From NCBI RefSeq assembly GCF_900098745.1, contig NZ_FQTT01000011.1, forward strand, positions 68,255 to 132,254: a stretch of 64,000 bases of DNA, given 5' to 3'. Below the pieces are notes generated by a model. That model searched no databases. It saw only the letters and a program-made list of their open reading frames with translations, and was not told where the DNA came from. Both the position numbers and the translations under genes were made by a program. This DNA comes from Actinomyces glycerinitolerans. GTDB taxonomy: Bacteria; Actinomycetota; Actinomycetes; Actinomycetales; Actinomycetaceae. Of the stretch, positions 42,352-50,561 are shown in pieces (within the stretch, counting starts at the first letter, position 1; each line of letters begins with the position of its first letter).

Positions 42352-43983
42352 TCAGGCGGCGGTGGTGCCGACGTCGATGAAGGACAGGCCGGTCAGGGCG
42401 ATCGGCTGGAATCCGACCAGCGCCTCGGCGTCGTAGGCGGTGGGCGACTTGCGGTGGAAGATTGGGTAGAGCGGCACGTCTGCGGCGATCAGGTCGAAGA
42501 TCTCCTGCCACTTGGCCACCTGGGCGTCGCCGTCGAGCTGGACGGCCTCGTCCAGGGCGGCCTGCACCTGGTTGTAGGCGTCGGTGCCCTTCCAGTGCAG
42601 GCGGGTGTCGGTCCAGATGTCGCCGGCGTACCACCAGCGCATGAGCAGGTCCGCGTCGTTGCCGAAGACGGAGGGGTCGCCGGGGGCGATGACCACGTCC
42701 CAGTCGCCCTGGGCGGAGTCGATGAAGGCGTAGACGTCCGCGGACTTCTTCTCCTCGTAGTTGACGGTGATGCCCAGGGCCTCGAGGTTCTCGCGGATGA
42801 TCGGGCGGACGGAGGCGAACCAGCCGTGGTCGGAGCACAGCAGGTTGATGCTGGTCACCCCGGCCTCGGCCAGCAGCGACTTGGCCTTGTCGGCGTCGTA
42901 GGTGTAGACGGTGCTGGCCTGCTTGTAGGCGGGGTGGTCGGCCTGGACGAAGCAGGTGGCGGGGGTGGCGAGCGTGCCCATGCCGGTCTCGCAGATCTTG
43001 TCGTAGTCCAGGGCGTACATGATCGCCTGGCGGGCCTTGACGTCGGAGAGCGTGGCGTTGTTGAACATGGCGAACAGCAGGGAGAAGCCCTGCTGGGCGG
43101 CCACGGTGATGGGCGCCTGCATGGTGGCCAGGTTGGCCACGGGGACGGCGTCGATGGCCTGGACGGTGCCGGAGGTGATGGCGTTGGTGCGGGTGGTGTC
43201 GTCGGGCAGGATCTGCCAGGTCATGGACTTGGCCAGCGCCGGGTGGGGGCCGTTGTAGTTGTCGTTGCGCTCGAAGACGATGGTCTGGGAGGCGGCGCCG
43301 TTGTCGGTCATGGTGTAGGGGCCGGTGCCGACCGGGTTCATGTCGAAGGCGGCGGCGTCGGCCTCGACGGCGGCGCGGGGCACGATCTTGACCACGCTGA
43401 TGCGTTCGGCCACCAGCGAGTAGGGGTACTTGGTGGTGATGGTGATGGTGGCGTCGTCCTTCTTCGTCACGGAGTCGATGAAGGTGATGAACTGGGAGTA
43501 CAGCGAGTTGTTGTCCGGGTCCAGGACGCGTTCGAAGGAGAAGACCACGTCGTCGGCGGTGACGGACGTGCCGTCGGAGAAGACGGCGCCGTCGCGCAGA
43601 GTCACCTCATAGGTGGTGTCATCCACCTGCGCGGGCAGGTCGGCGGCCAGGGCGGCGTAGCACTCGCGGGTGGCGGGGTGCAGCTCGGTCAGGCCCTCCA
43701 GGGTGTGCCAGTTGGCGGCGACGGTGAGCGCGGCAGTGGTGGTCATGGGGTCGTAGCCGTTGGTGCCCAACTCGTAGGAGATGCCGGCGGTGATGGTGCC
43801 GTCGGCGTTGGAGGCGGCCGCGTTGGCGGCAGGGTCGCCCGCCACTGCCGTGGCTCCGGAATCGGAGGATGAGCCGGAACCGCCGCAGGCGGCGAGGCCG
43901 GCGGCCAGCCCGGCTGCCAGCCCCAGCGTGGAGGACAGGCGGATGAAGTCGCGGCGGGAGGCGCGGGGAGTCGAGATCGTCAT
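42352..43983 (-). CDS. satA: SatA/SiaE-type SBP_bac_5 substrate-binding lipoprotein
   Basis: 543 residues with GGAGACC before ATG. The N-terminus has a twin-arginine motif (ASRRDFIRLSS) and lipobox LAAC at about residue 33. The mature domain is family 5: HPATRECYAALAADLPAQVDDTTYEVTLRDGAVFSDGTSVTADDVVFSFERVL and DYDKICETG later. It is the receptor of the satBCD importer. First gene after the nanR operators, so probably the first transcribed. Confidence 0.85.
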   Translation of the reverse strand: MTISTPRASRRDFIRLSSTLGLAAGLAAGLAACGGSGSSSDSGATAVAGDPAANAAASNADGTITAGISYELGTNGYDPMTTTAALTVAANWHTLEGLTELHPATRECYAALAADLPAQVDDTTYEVTLRDGAVFSDGTSVTADDVVFSFERVLDPDNNSLYSQFITFIDSVTKKDDATITITTKYPYSLVAERISVVKIVPRAAVEADAAAFDMNPVGTGPYTMTDNGAASQTIVFERNDNYNGPHPALAKSMTWQILPDDTTRTNAITSGTVQAIDAVPVANLATMQAPITVAAQQGFSLLFAMFNNATLSDVKARQAIMYALDYDKICETGMGTLATPATCFVQADHPAYKQASTVYTYDADKAKSLLAEAGVTSINLLCSDHGWFASVRPIIRENLEALGITVNYEEKKSADVYAFIDSAQGDWDVVIAPGDPSVFGNDADLLMRWWYAGDIWTDTRLHWKGTDAYNQVQAALDEAVQLDGDAQVAKWQEIFDLIAADVPLYPIFHRKSPTAYDAEALVGFQPIALTGLSFIDVGTTAA

Positions 43984-44001
43984 TGAGGTCTCCTGAGATC
44001 G

Positions 44002-44021
44002 GACATCTGTTGTCTGATGTC
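44002..44021. promoter_or_regulatory. double NanR operator before satA
   Basis: Three hexamers GACATC, GTTGTC and GATGTC separated by single T (44002-44021) make two overlapping near-copies of GACATCTGATGTC. Confidence 0.65.
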
Positions 44022-44046
44022 GGTAGAATGAATGTAGCAGGCGTCG

Positions 44047-44059
44047 GACATCTGATCAA
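44047..44059. promoter_or_regulatory. NanR operator in satA-nanR spacer
   Basis: GACATCTGATCAA: perfect left half with GATC on the right. Preceded by TCG as at the other sites; likely shared by the divergent satA and nanR promoters. Confidence 0.55.
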
Positions 44060-44176
44060 TCCCGGGACGGAAGATGGATTATGTGTAACGATGACCTGAG
44101 AGCCCTCCCGGCCTCACCTGACCGGGAGGCGATAGGCGCGCGAGCGCAGCGGAACCGAAGAGGGGACGAGCGAGCC

Positions 44177-44908
44177 ATGACCGCCATGGAGATCAAGCGC
44201 GGGGCCTACACCGCCAGCAGTGGGGCGACCACGCAGGCCACCAGCGCCATGAACGCCATCAAGGACTACATCCTGCAATCCCACCTCCAGCCCGGCGACC
44301 CGCTGCCGACCGAGTCGCAGCTGTGCGAGACCCTGGGCGTGTCCCGCTCCTCCGTGCGCGAGGCCATCCGCACGCTGGCGGCCCTGGACATCGTGGAGGT
44401 GCGCCACGGCCACGGCATGTTCGTGGGCCAGGTGTCGATGCGCCCCATGGTGGAGTCCCTCGTCTTCCGGGGGCTGCTCAAGCCGGGCGACGACTACCGT
44501 AGCCTGCGCGAGGTGGTTCAGGTGCGCCGCACCCTGGATACGTCCCTGGCCGAGGCCGTCACCGAGGCGTGGCGGGGACGCGAGGACGCGGAGATCGACG
44601 CCGTCGTGGATGAGATGGAGGCGCTGGCGAAGCGTGGGGAGACCTTCACCGACCAGGACCGCAGCTTCCACCAGATGCTGCTGGCGCCGGTACCCAATCA
44701 GCTGTTCGCCCATCTGATGGAGGCGTTCTGGGCGATTCACACCCTGACGGTTCCCATGCTCCATGCCCCGCGCCCGGAGGACATCGTCAAGACCGCCAAC
44801 GCCCATCGGGCCATGCTGCAGGCGGCCCGCGCCGGGGACGTGGACGCCTACCGGGAGGCGATCGTGGCGCACTACGAGCCGCTGGAGAAGGCCCTCACCC
44901 GCGACTGA
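44177..44908 (+). CDS. nanR: GntR/FadR-type regulator, probable NanR
   Basis: 243 residues from ATG at 44177. N-terminal winged helix (residues about 20-85: AMNAIKDYILQSHLQPGDPLPTESQLCETLGVSRSSVREAIRTLAALDIVEVRHGHGMFVG) and an FCD effector domain (about 95-235) with acidic and His residues likely to bind a metal. FadR-type NanR controls sialic acid genes in C. glutamicum, and here the gene is divergent from the satABCD importer with GACATCTGATGTC-like sites between. Inducer is probably a pathway sugar phosphate, which cannot be read from sequence. Confidence 0.82.
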   Translation: MTAMEIKRGAYTASSGATTQATSAMNAIKDYILQSHLQPGDPLPTESQLCETLGVSRSSVREAIRTLAALDIVEVRHGHGMFVGQVSMRPMVESLVFRGLLKPGDDYRSLREVVQVRRTLDTSLAEAVTEAWRGREDAEIDAVVDEMEALAKRGETFTDQDRSFHQMLLAPVPNQLFAHLMEAFWAIHTLTVPMLHAPRPEDIVKTANAHRAMLQAARAGDVDAYREAIVAHYEPLEKALTRD

Positions 44909-44913
44909 CCCCC

Positions 44914-44982
44914 ACCGAGATCGGTAGAAGTTACGTACCGAGATCGGTAGAAGTTACGTACCGAGATCGGTAGAAGTTACGG
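44914..44982. repeat. three tandem 23-bp repeats
   Basis: ACCGAGATCGGTAGAAGTTACGT at 44914, 44937 and 44960; the last base of the third differs. Each has a small dyad, ACCGA-GA-TCGGT. The third contains the stop codon (44977-44979) of the hydrolase gene. A diverged copy lies at 16168-16190. Confidence 0.9.
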
Positions 44983-46101
44983 CTGCGGCCGCCCGAGCCC
45001 ATCATCGGGCTCGCCACCGCAGTCATTCGCGGCGATCATCGGGAAGGTCCCCTCCTCCACCACCCGCGCCAGGTTCACGCCGGGGTCCTCGGGCTGAAGC
45101 AGCCGGGTGAGCCAGCTCAGTCGCGCGGTCTCCAGGCCGTCGCGCAGCCAGGTGGCGCTGACGTACTCCATGGCGTGGGTGGCGCCAGGCCACACGTGCA
45201 GCTCGCAGTCCCCGCCGTCGCGCCACAGGGCCGCGGCGAAGGCGACCACCTCGTCCCGGAAGGTCTCGGCCCCGGCGACGGACAGGAACACCGGCGGCAG
45301 CCCGGCCAGGGCGCCCGGCTGGTCGACGGCGCGGCCAGCCGCCTCGTGCGCGCGCACCTCGGGGCCGCCGCGCCGCCCGGGCAGGATCTGTTCCCAGGCC
45401 CAGTCGTTCCAGTGCGCCGGCCACAGCCCATCGTCGGGGAACTGGCGGGCCGACGGCGGCTGCACCGCGCCGTCGGGGCCGGGCAACCCGGTGCGGTCGT
45501 CCAGCATCGGGTAATCGAGCAGGTAGCCCAGCGCCCGGGGCCCGCCGCGGTCCCGGGCGGCCAGTGCCAGGCAGGCGGCCAGTCCCCCGCCGCCGCTGGG
45601 CCCGACGACGACGATGCGCTCCGGGTCCGCCCCGTAGTCCGCGGCGTGCTCGGCGGCCCAGGCCAGTGCCGCCAGGCAGTCCTCCCCCGCTGCGGGTGCG
45701 GGGTGCTCCGGTGCCAGGCGGTACTCCGGGGCGAGGACGATGCCGCCGAAGCGCCGCGCCCAGGCGGTCGGGGCGGCCAGGTCGTCGAAGCGGCAGCCCA
45801 TCACCCGGCCGCCGCCGTGGATGGACAGCAGCAGTGGGGCGCCCGGCTGCGCCGCGCCGTCGGTCGGGGTGACGACGGTCAGCGGCATGGTGGTGCCGTC
45901 GGCGCGAGTGAGGGTCGCCTCGTGCAGGTGCGCGTCCGGGCAGGCGGCCAGATAGACGGCGCGGCGCCGGGCGATCGGGATGCGACGGTCGGTCAGCGTG
46001 GAGCTGTTCAGGGGCGGGAGTCCGCCGGCGGCCTCGAGGCGCTGGAGTACGAGCGCGGTGGCGGGCTCGTAGGGCGGGCGGGGCGGCGTCGTCGGCGTCA
46101 T
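44977..46101 (-). CDS. alpha/beta hydrolase (HSL/esterase family)
   Basis: 374 residues from ATG at 46101 (a longer frame is open to 46296). Oxyanion-hole motif HGGG (SIHGGGRVMG, about 134-137), nucleophile elbow GPSGGGG with the Ser (about 216), and the His of GATHAM; the Asp is expected in the region PPVFLSVAGAETFRDE. This is the Abhydrolase_3 group acting on carboxyl esters of small substrates. Convergent with nanR across the 23-bp repeats; its last codons lie in the repeat, so the repeat has supplied the C-terminal end. Confidence 0.85.
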   Translation of the reverse strand: MTPTTPPRPPYEPATALVLQRLEAAGGLPPLNSSTLTDRRIPIARRRAVYLAACPDAHLHEATLTRADGTTMPLTVVTPTDGAAQPGAPLLLSIHGGGRVMGCRFDDLAAPTAWARRFGGIVLAPEYRLAPEHPAPAAGEDCLAALAWAAEHAADYGADPERIVVVGPSGGGGLAACLALAARDRGGPRALGYLLDYPMLDDRTGLPGPDGAVQPPSARQFPDDGLWPAHWNDWAWEQILPGRRGGPEVRAHEAAGRAVDQPGALAGLPPVFLSVAGAETFRDEVVAFAAALWRDGGDCELHVWPGATHAMEYVSATWLRDGLETARLSWLTRLLQPEDPGVNLARVVEEGTFPMIAANDCGGEPDDGLGRPQP

Positions 46102-46288
46102 GGGCGGAGAGTACGCGTGCCGGCGCCCCGATCCGCTCCGCCTGGGCGGGCGAATTCGAAGAACCGGGTTGAAAGGCATGCACGGGCACCCAGGCGGCGT
46201 ATCCTTCAATTCCGAGGCGGGCGTGTCGCATGGGTGCGAGAAAAAGGCGGTCATGTTCTGTTCACTTGCCCGTAGGCGAGGAGGCGCC

Positions 46289-46942
46289 GTGAACAAGAAC
46301 GTGAATAAGAAGCAGACCGCCGGGGTCGTCGTCTTGGCCGGGATCGCCCTGCTCGCTGTCCCGTTCGCTATCGGTAAGAGCGGCGATGCCGCGACCGCCG
46401 CACCCGAACCGGCGGCGTCGCCTGAGGCACCGATCGCGCCGGAAGTTCAGGAGCTCGCCCATCACGAGCTCGAGGGCGACGACTTGACCTTCGCCCCCGG
46501 GGTCGAGGTGCCCACAGCAGCAGACCTCATTCCCGAACTCGCGGGCGCCACCGTTCAGACGCAGGACGGCTCCGACCTCACCCTCGAGGCCGACGCAGAG
46601 AACCCGGCGGCCCGGCGCAGTCTGGAGGACAGTGGGCTGGACCCCGACTCCACCGGCGTGGTGGTTCACGTGGCCGAGGGAGACCTGGCGGTATCCGAGG
46701 CCCTGTACTGGCAGTGCGGCTGGATCGACGAGTACTTGAACGCGGCCGACGCCGGAGACACCACGCGCATGGATAGCGCCGAGGCACAATTGAGCACCTT
46801 CCCCACCCTCAACGCCATCACCACCTATGCGCCGGAATTCGCCGAGATGCACTCGTACATCGTGGTGCCCATGATTGACGGCGACCTCGATATCGGACGC
46901 CGATGGCTCGACAAGAACTGCCAGCCCTACACCAACCGCTAA
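46289..46942 (+). CDS. exported or anchored protein, unknown
   Basis: 217 residues from GTG at 46289 with GAGGAGG just upstream. Lysine-rich N-terminus and one hydrophobic segment (TAGVVVLAGIALLAVPFAIG, about 12-31) followed by an alanine/proline-rich stretch: a signal peptide or anchor with spacer. The extracellular part has two cysteines (WQCGWIDEY, KNCQPY) that may pair. It lies 58 bp before the first of three paralogous membrane proteins on the same strand. Function not recognised. Confidence 0.6.
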   Translation: MNKNVNKKQTAGVVVLAGIALLAVPFAIGKSGDAATAAPEPAASPEAPIAPEVQELAHHELEGDDLTFAPGVEVPTAADLIPELAGATVQTQDGSDLTLEADAENPAARRSLEDSGLDPDSTGVVVHVAEGDLAVSEALYWQCGWIDEYLNAADAGDTTRMDSAEAQLSTFPTLNAITTYAPEFAEMHSYIVVPMIDGDLDIGRRWLDKNCQPYTNR

Positions 46943-47000
46943 CACCACGCGGCCTGGCAGCCTCGAGGCCACAACCTCGCTCGCGAAAGGATAAGCGCTC

Positions 47001-47456
47001 ATGCCAACGCCTGCACGGCGATTACTCAGCTCGGGCGCAGTCGTCGCAATCTATATCGCGTGCTGCGTGGTTTTGGGCGTGTCTGGGCACCTCGCACTAA
47101 TCAGGGACGAGTCCATTCCCGCGCCCGTGATCGAACTCTACACAGTGTTCCTCGTGATGCCGCTTGTTCTTCCCGCAATCACCCTCCACTTCGACAAGAA
47201 GCTCCAGGCGAAGCAGACCTGGTGGACCAGCCTGCTGCTGGCGCTGGTAGAGTATCCACTGTACCTGCTCGGAATCGAACTATTCTATCATTGCGCAAAC
47301 CCCAAGGCGTACATTTCTGCGTACGACTGGAAGATTGATGCGGTGTGCGCCTCGTTCCCGGCGGCGACCGTATTGATCGCCCGGATCTACCGGATCATAC
47401 GGCCGCCGCGGGAGACGCAGACATCAGGCGCGCAGGAAGTTCGCAAAGTCTCGTGA
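47001..47456 (+). CDS. paralogous four-TM membrane protein, copy 1
   Basis: 151 residues, AAAGGA before ATG. Four membrane segments. Sequence blocks shared with the copies at 50562 and 51190: RRLLSSGAVVAIY at the start, FDKKLQAKQTWWTSLLLAL and EYPLYLLGI in the middle, FPAATVLIARIYRIIRPPRE at the end. The basic end (RIIRPPRE) is expected in the cytosol. No family recognised. Copies differ mainly in the loop after TM1 and the loop before TM4, as expected for proteins diversifying against different partners. Confidence 0.6.
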   Translation: MPTPARRLLSSGAVVAIYIACCVVLGVSGHLALIRDESIPAPVIELYTVFLVMPLVLPAITLHFDKKLQAKQTWWTSLLLALVEYPLYLLGIELFYHCANPKAYISAYDWKIDAVCASFPAATVLIARIYRIIRPPRETQTSGAQEVRKVS

Positions 47457-47549
47457 CGCCGCCTTCGTCACCAAGTCTCTCAACTAGATGATTAATTTCA
47501 AGGGGTGGGTGTCGGTGGGGTCAGTGTTTGCCTCGGAGCGTGTGCCTGG

Positions 47550-47660
47550 TCGGACCACTTACGCGCGGATGGGCCGTGTGCGCGCGGTCGGACTGCCTTA
47601 GACGCACTCTCAGGCGGTCCAACCGCCCAAACGCGGTCCAAGTGAAGCAACGCGGTCCAA
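47550..47660. repeat. phased nested array (element 3)
   Basis: GCGGTCCAA at 47614, 47633 and 47652, spaced 19 bp. At exactly mirrored positions about 47605 lie TCGGACTGC (47588), ATGGGCCGT (47569) and TCGGACCAC (47550). Each pairs with its partner over 7-8 of 9 positions if G-T pairs are allowed. Confidence 0.6.
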
Positions 47661-47993
47661 GTAGGAGCCGAACCCGCCCCTGCCCCCGAGCGATCCACCC
47701 GCCCACGCCCACCGACCCCTGACATCTGCCCAAACAAGACACCCCCGCCCCCTACCACGCCCACACCCCGGAGTCGAATCATTTCCTCCGGTACGGGGGT
47801 GCGGCGCGGGGCAGCTCGCGCGCCGATGCTGAACCCGGCCGTTGGCGTGGCCGGCGCACCCACTGGCGGCCGGGGCGGCCGTCTGCCCAGTGGTGTTATT
47901 CGTTGCTCCTGTGGTGGGTCTGCACACTCCAGAAGCAAGCGCCGTTGCGGATTCCGCGTGATTGTGCGGATTCCACCCGCGGCCCGGGTGTCA

Positions 47994-48046
47994 TGACAGT
48001 GCTCCAGTGTGCAACGACCCCTTCGTTGCACACTGGAGCGATGTCA
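47994..48046. repeat. 17-bp perfect hairpin with extended arms
   Basis: Arms 48001-48017 and 48023-48039 (beginning GCTCCAGTGTGCAACGA) are perfect with a 5-nt loop. TGACA (47994-47998) and TGTCA (48042-48046) extend the dyad beyond a 2-bp mismatch. No T-tract follows on either strand. Confidence 0.75.
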
Positions 48047-48283
48047 CCGGATTCGGGCCGATAAGCAACTTCCGCGTGTTTCCAAGGAAAAACGGCGATC
48101 AGCCCAGCCTGCCCAGATCACCCTTGCGTGCAAACACGCAGTGCCTGACCAGGCGAACCAATCGTCAACAAGAGCTACTTCTCGACCGCCCCGAAAACAC
48201 CCCACCCACCACCCACAGGCACACCCGTCCTACGATCGCTTACCCCACACGACCACCAACCACACCCCCACGAACTCACCCAT

Positions 48284-48916
48284 CTAGGGCAGTTCGGCGC
48301 TGAGGAGCATGAGGCCTTTCTTTACCAGATCCTCAATCGGCGCAACCTCGCCGTAGAGATTCATCCGCCCGACCTGTCCCACGAATCCCTCCGGGTAGCT
48401 GAGCAGTGGGTAGATGCTGTAGCTGTACATCGTGAGTTGCGTCCGGAACATCTCGCGCTCGGACTCCGCCGCGTCGGGGAACTGCCGGCGCAGAACCTCG
48501 GCGAGCTCGGCAAAGAAGGGATGGATGTCGCGCTGGAAGTCCATGATCGCTTCGTCGCCGCATTTGCTGCGCAGGGAGGCGTCGCTGACGGCGAGAAGCT
48601 GCAGGATGAGCCGACGGCCGAGCAGCGAATCGGCGAGCTCGCGGCAGAACTCCTCTCGCCCCATCCTCCGTTTGAACCTCACGCGTATCTCTGTCGCCCA
48701 TGCGGCGTACTCGCGCCGCATCAGGTCGAGATAGACCTCCTCCTTCGTGGCGTAGTAGTGATACACGGACGGGCGCGCGATCGAGCACTTCTTGGCTATT
48801 GCGGCCAAGGTGACGGTCTCGTACTCCTGCTCGGCCAGCAAGGCCGCTGTCGCGTCGAGTATCTCCGCCCTGCGTGCGGCAACCTCCGCATCCGTCCTGG
48901 CCCTCACATTCCCCAT
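48284..48916 (-). CDS. TetR-family regulator
   Basis: 210 residues from ATG at 48916 with GGGGAG upstream. TetR helix-turn-helix at about 12-58 (AARRAEILDATAALLAEQEYETVTLAAIAKKCSIARPSVYHYYATKEEVYLDLM). The C-terminal helical domain resembles the TetR_C group with a YSIYPLLSYPEG segment. Divergent from the flavodoxin-like oxidoreductase with a good operator between, so it probably represses that gene and itself. Confidence 0.88.
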   Translation of the reverse strand: MGNVRARTDAEVAARRAEILDATAALLAEQEYETVTLAAIAKKCSIARPSVYHYYATKEEVYLDLMRREYAAWATEIRVRFKRRMGREEFCRELADSLLGRRLILQLLAVSDASLRSKCGDEAIMDFQRDIHPFFAELAEVLRRQFPDAAESEREMFRTQLTMYSYSIYPLLSYPEGFVGQVGRMNLYGEVAPIEDLVKKGLMLLSAELP

Positions 48917-48931
48917 GCGTCTCCCCCTGAG

Positions 48932-48959
48932 TTGCAACCGACACCCTGTCGGTTATACG
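48932..48959 (+). promoter_or_regulatory. promoter with TetR operator
   Basis: TTGCAA (48932-48937), 16 bp, TATACG (48954-48959). The spacer is filled by a perfect dyad AACCGACA-CCC-TGTCGGTT (48936-48954). Confidence 0.65.
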
Positions 48960-49015
48960 CTCCATCGAGCCCAACTCAGACCCGACACACCCTCTATTTG
49001 AAGGGAAAGGTACCC

Positions 49016-49606
49016 ATGAAAGCACTGCTGATCAACGCTCACCTGCCCTACCCCAACTGGTCGGAGGGCGCACTCAACGCCTCCGCACACGCAGTCGCGA
49101 AGGAGTTCTTCGAGGCCCGCGGCGACGAGGTCACCGAGACCAAGATCGCCGACGGCTACGACCCCGCCGCAGAGGCCCAGAAGATGCTCGACGCGGATGT
49201 CGTCGTCGTGCAGACTCCCATCAACTGGTTCTCCGCTCCGTGGATCTGGAAGAAGTACACCGACGAGGTGTTCAACGTCGGCCTGCACGATCAGACCTTC
49301 CTGACTGGAGACGGCCGCACACGCAAGGACCCGACCAAGCCGTATGGCTCCGGGGGCCTGATGGCACCGCGCAAGGTGCTCATCTGCACCACGTGGAATG
49401 CACCGCGGGAGGCGTTCGACGAGCCCTCCAACCCGACGCTCCAGGGGCGTTCGCTGGCGGACATGCTCAGCGACATCACCTGCACCTTCCGCTTCTGCGG
49501 CTTCGAAGTACTGCCCGAGTTCGGCATCTTCGACATCTTCAAGAACCCCGACGTCGAGGCGGATCTCGCCGCCTACCGCAACCACCTCGAGAAGCACCTC
49601 GGTTAA
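49016..49606 (+). CDS. NAD(P)H-dependent oxidoreductase, MdaB-like flavodoxin fold
   Basis: 196 residues, GAAAGG before ATG. Flavodoxin-like fold: LLINAHLPYPNWSEGALNASAH (phosphate loop, about 4-25), DADVVVVQTPINWFSAPWIWKKYTDEVF (about 58-85), and GRSLADMLSDITCTFRFCGFEVLPEFGIFD. Members such as MdaB reduce quinones or drugs by two electrons using FMN or FAD. TetR control through the intervening operator suggests induction by a quinone or electrophile. Confidence 0.85.
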   Translation: MKALLINAHLPYPNWSEGALNASAHAVAKEFFEARGDEVTETKIADGYDPAAEAQKMLDADVVVVQTPINWFSAPWIWKKYTDEVFNVGLHDQTFLTGDGRTRKDPTKPYGSGGLMAPRKVLICTTWNAPREAFDEPSNPTLQGRSLADMLSDITCTFRFCGFEVLPEFGIFDIFKNPDVEADLAAYRNHLEKHLG

Positions 49607-49697
49607 TTCGGTAGTCGATCGACGCCACCCTGGTCCTCTCCGTCTGAGGTCCTGCCGCACCCGGCCTCCTGAGAACCCGCGACGCCGGCGCGCTGCA

Positions 49698-50198
49698 CTA
49701 CGCGTACGGATCCTCGTAGTCAGCTAGCCAGAACCCCGTCGTACCCGTGAGAAACGCCTTGCCATCCACCACGCTCCCGGGGTGCGGCGCAGGTGTTGTG
49801 TCGATAGGCAACCCCAGCGTGATGGGGAATCCGCAATCGGCGTTCACCTTATACCACTGATTTCCGGTGAGGCGGTTCGTCACGATCGTCACCTCATTGC
49901 AGACGGCCTTAAGCATGCCGATGGGGCTGGCATCTTCCGGCCCCGCCTCACCGCTGTAGAGCGCGAACAGCCAGGGGCTAGCGACGAACCGCGGGCCGAT
50001 GTAGACCTCGTCGGGCAGGTCTTCGTCCATCCTCTTTGCCGGCGAGTCCTTCATGCTGATCGGCGTCTGGACCTTCTCCCAGTCCTCCTCCGAGTCGAAC
50101 ACCTCGACGTCCACGGCGATCGCACCAACCCGGTAGTCGTGGAAGCGGGAGACCGGGCAATCAGCGAATCGCCGCGGGTTAAATGGACGCGAATGCAC
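49698..50198 (-). CDS. hypothetical protein, possibly truncated at the start
   Basis: 166 residues, GTG at 50198, no ribosome site. Soluble, acidic, with VGAIAVDVEVFDSEEDWEKVQ, YIGPRFVASPWLFALYS and NRLTGNQWYKVNADCGFPITLGLP. The first 20 residues look unlike the rest, and a frameshifted gene begins only 15 bp away on the other strand, so the true N-terminus may have been lost in a rearrangement. No family recognised. Confidence 0.45.
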   Translation of the reverse strand: MHSRPFNPRRFADCPVSRFHDYRVGAIAVDVEVFDSEEDWEKVQTPISMKDSPAKRMDEDLPDEVYIGPRFVASPWLFALYSGEAGPEDASPIGMLKAVCNEVTIVTNRLTGNQWYKVNADCGFPITLGLPIDTTPAPHPGSVVDGKAFLTGTTGFWLADYEDPYA

Positions 50199-50213
50199 GG
50201 TAGGATCGTTGTT

Positions 50214-50401
50214 ATGAGTACGCTAAGAAGACTCTCTGAGGAGCCGCCGGAGCGGATTCCCTGTAGGCCGTGGAGGCCGACCGGGTTCCCGGAGAGAATC
50301 AATGGAACGACAAACGGATCGCAGACGAACTGGGCACCCATCCCGAGGCGTTACGTGACGCCATCACGTTTCTCAAAAAGGTCAATAGAATCCTCACATA
50401 A
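50214..50401 (+). pseudogene. frameshifted small gene
   Basis: It opens with ATG at 50214 after TAGGAT (MSTLRRLSEEPPERIP) and, in another frame from about 50270, continues as VEADRVPGENQWNDKRIADELGTHPEALRDAITFLKKVNRILT, which reads like the helical end of a small soluble protein. The two parts are joined by a shift near 50262-50270. Low certainty; the second part is the more protein-like. Confidence 0.35.
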
Positions 50402-50561
50402 CCCAGACGAGCAAGCACAGCGCTTCACTTCTTCATGGACGTCGAAAGCCACTCCGAGATCGGAAGATCTTGATATATCTACTTCATTCGACGCCAGCGC
50501 GTTCTCGCGCTTGATATTTGGGGGCACACAACGCTGCGGTCTCACGAAAGGATGAGCATTC

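Larger units (their letters stand above)
47457..48283. other. 827-bp intergenic region with repeat array and long hairpin
   Basis: No gene supported between the membrane protein and the convergent TetR gene. It holds the phased array at 47550-47660 and the dyad at 47994-48046. Reading frames here are GC artefacts. Confidence 0.55.

Noticed and set aside
47498..48031. Minus-strand open frame in the intergenic region
   Set aside because: Low-complexity Pro/Arg/Gly sequence overlying the array, no ribosome site, no plausible fold.
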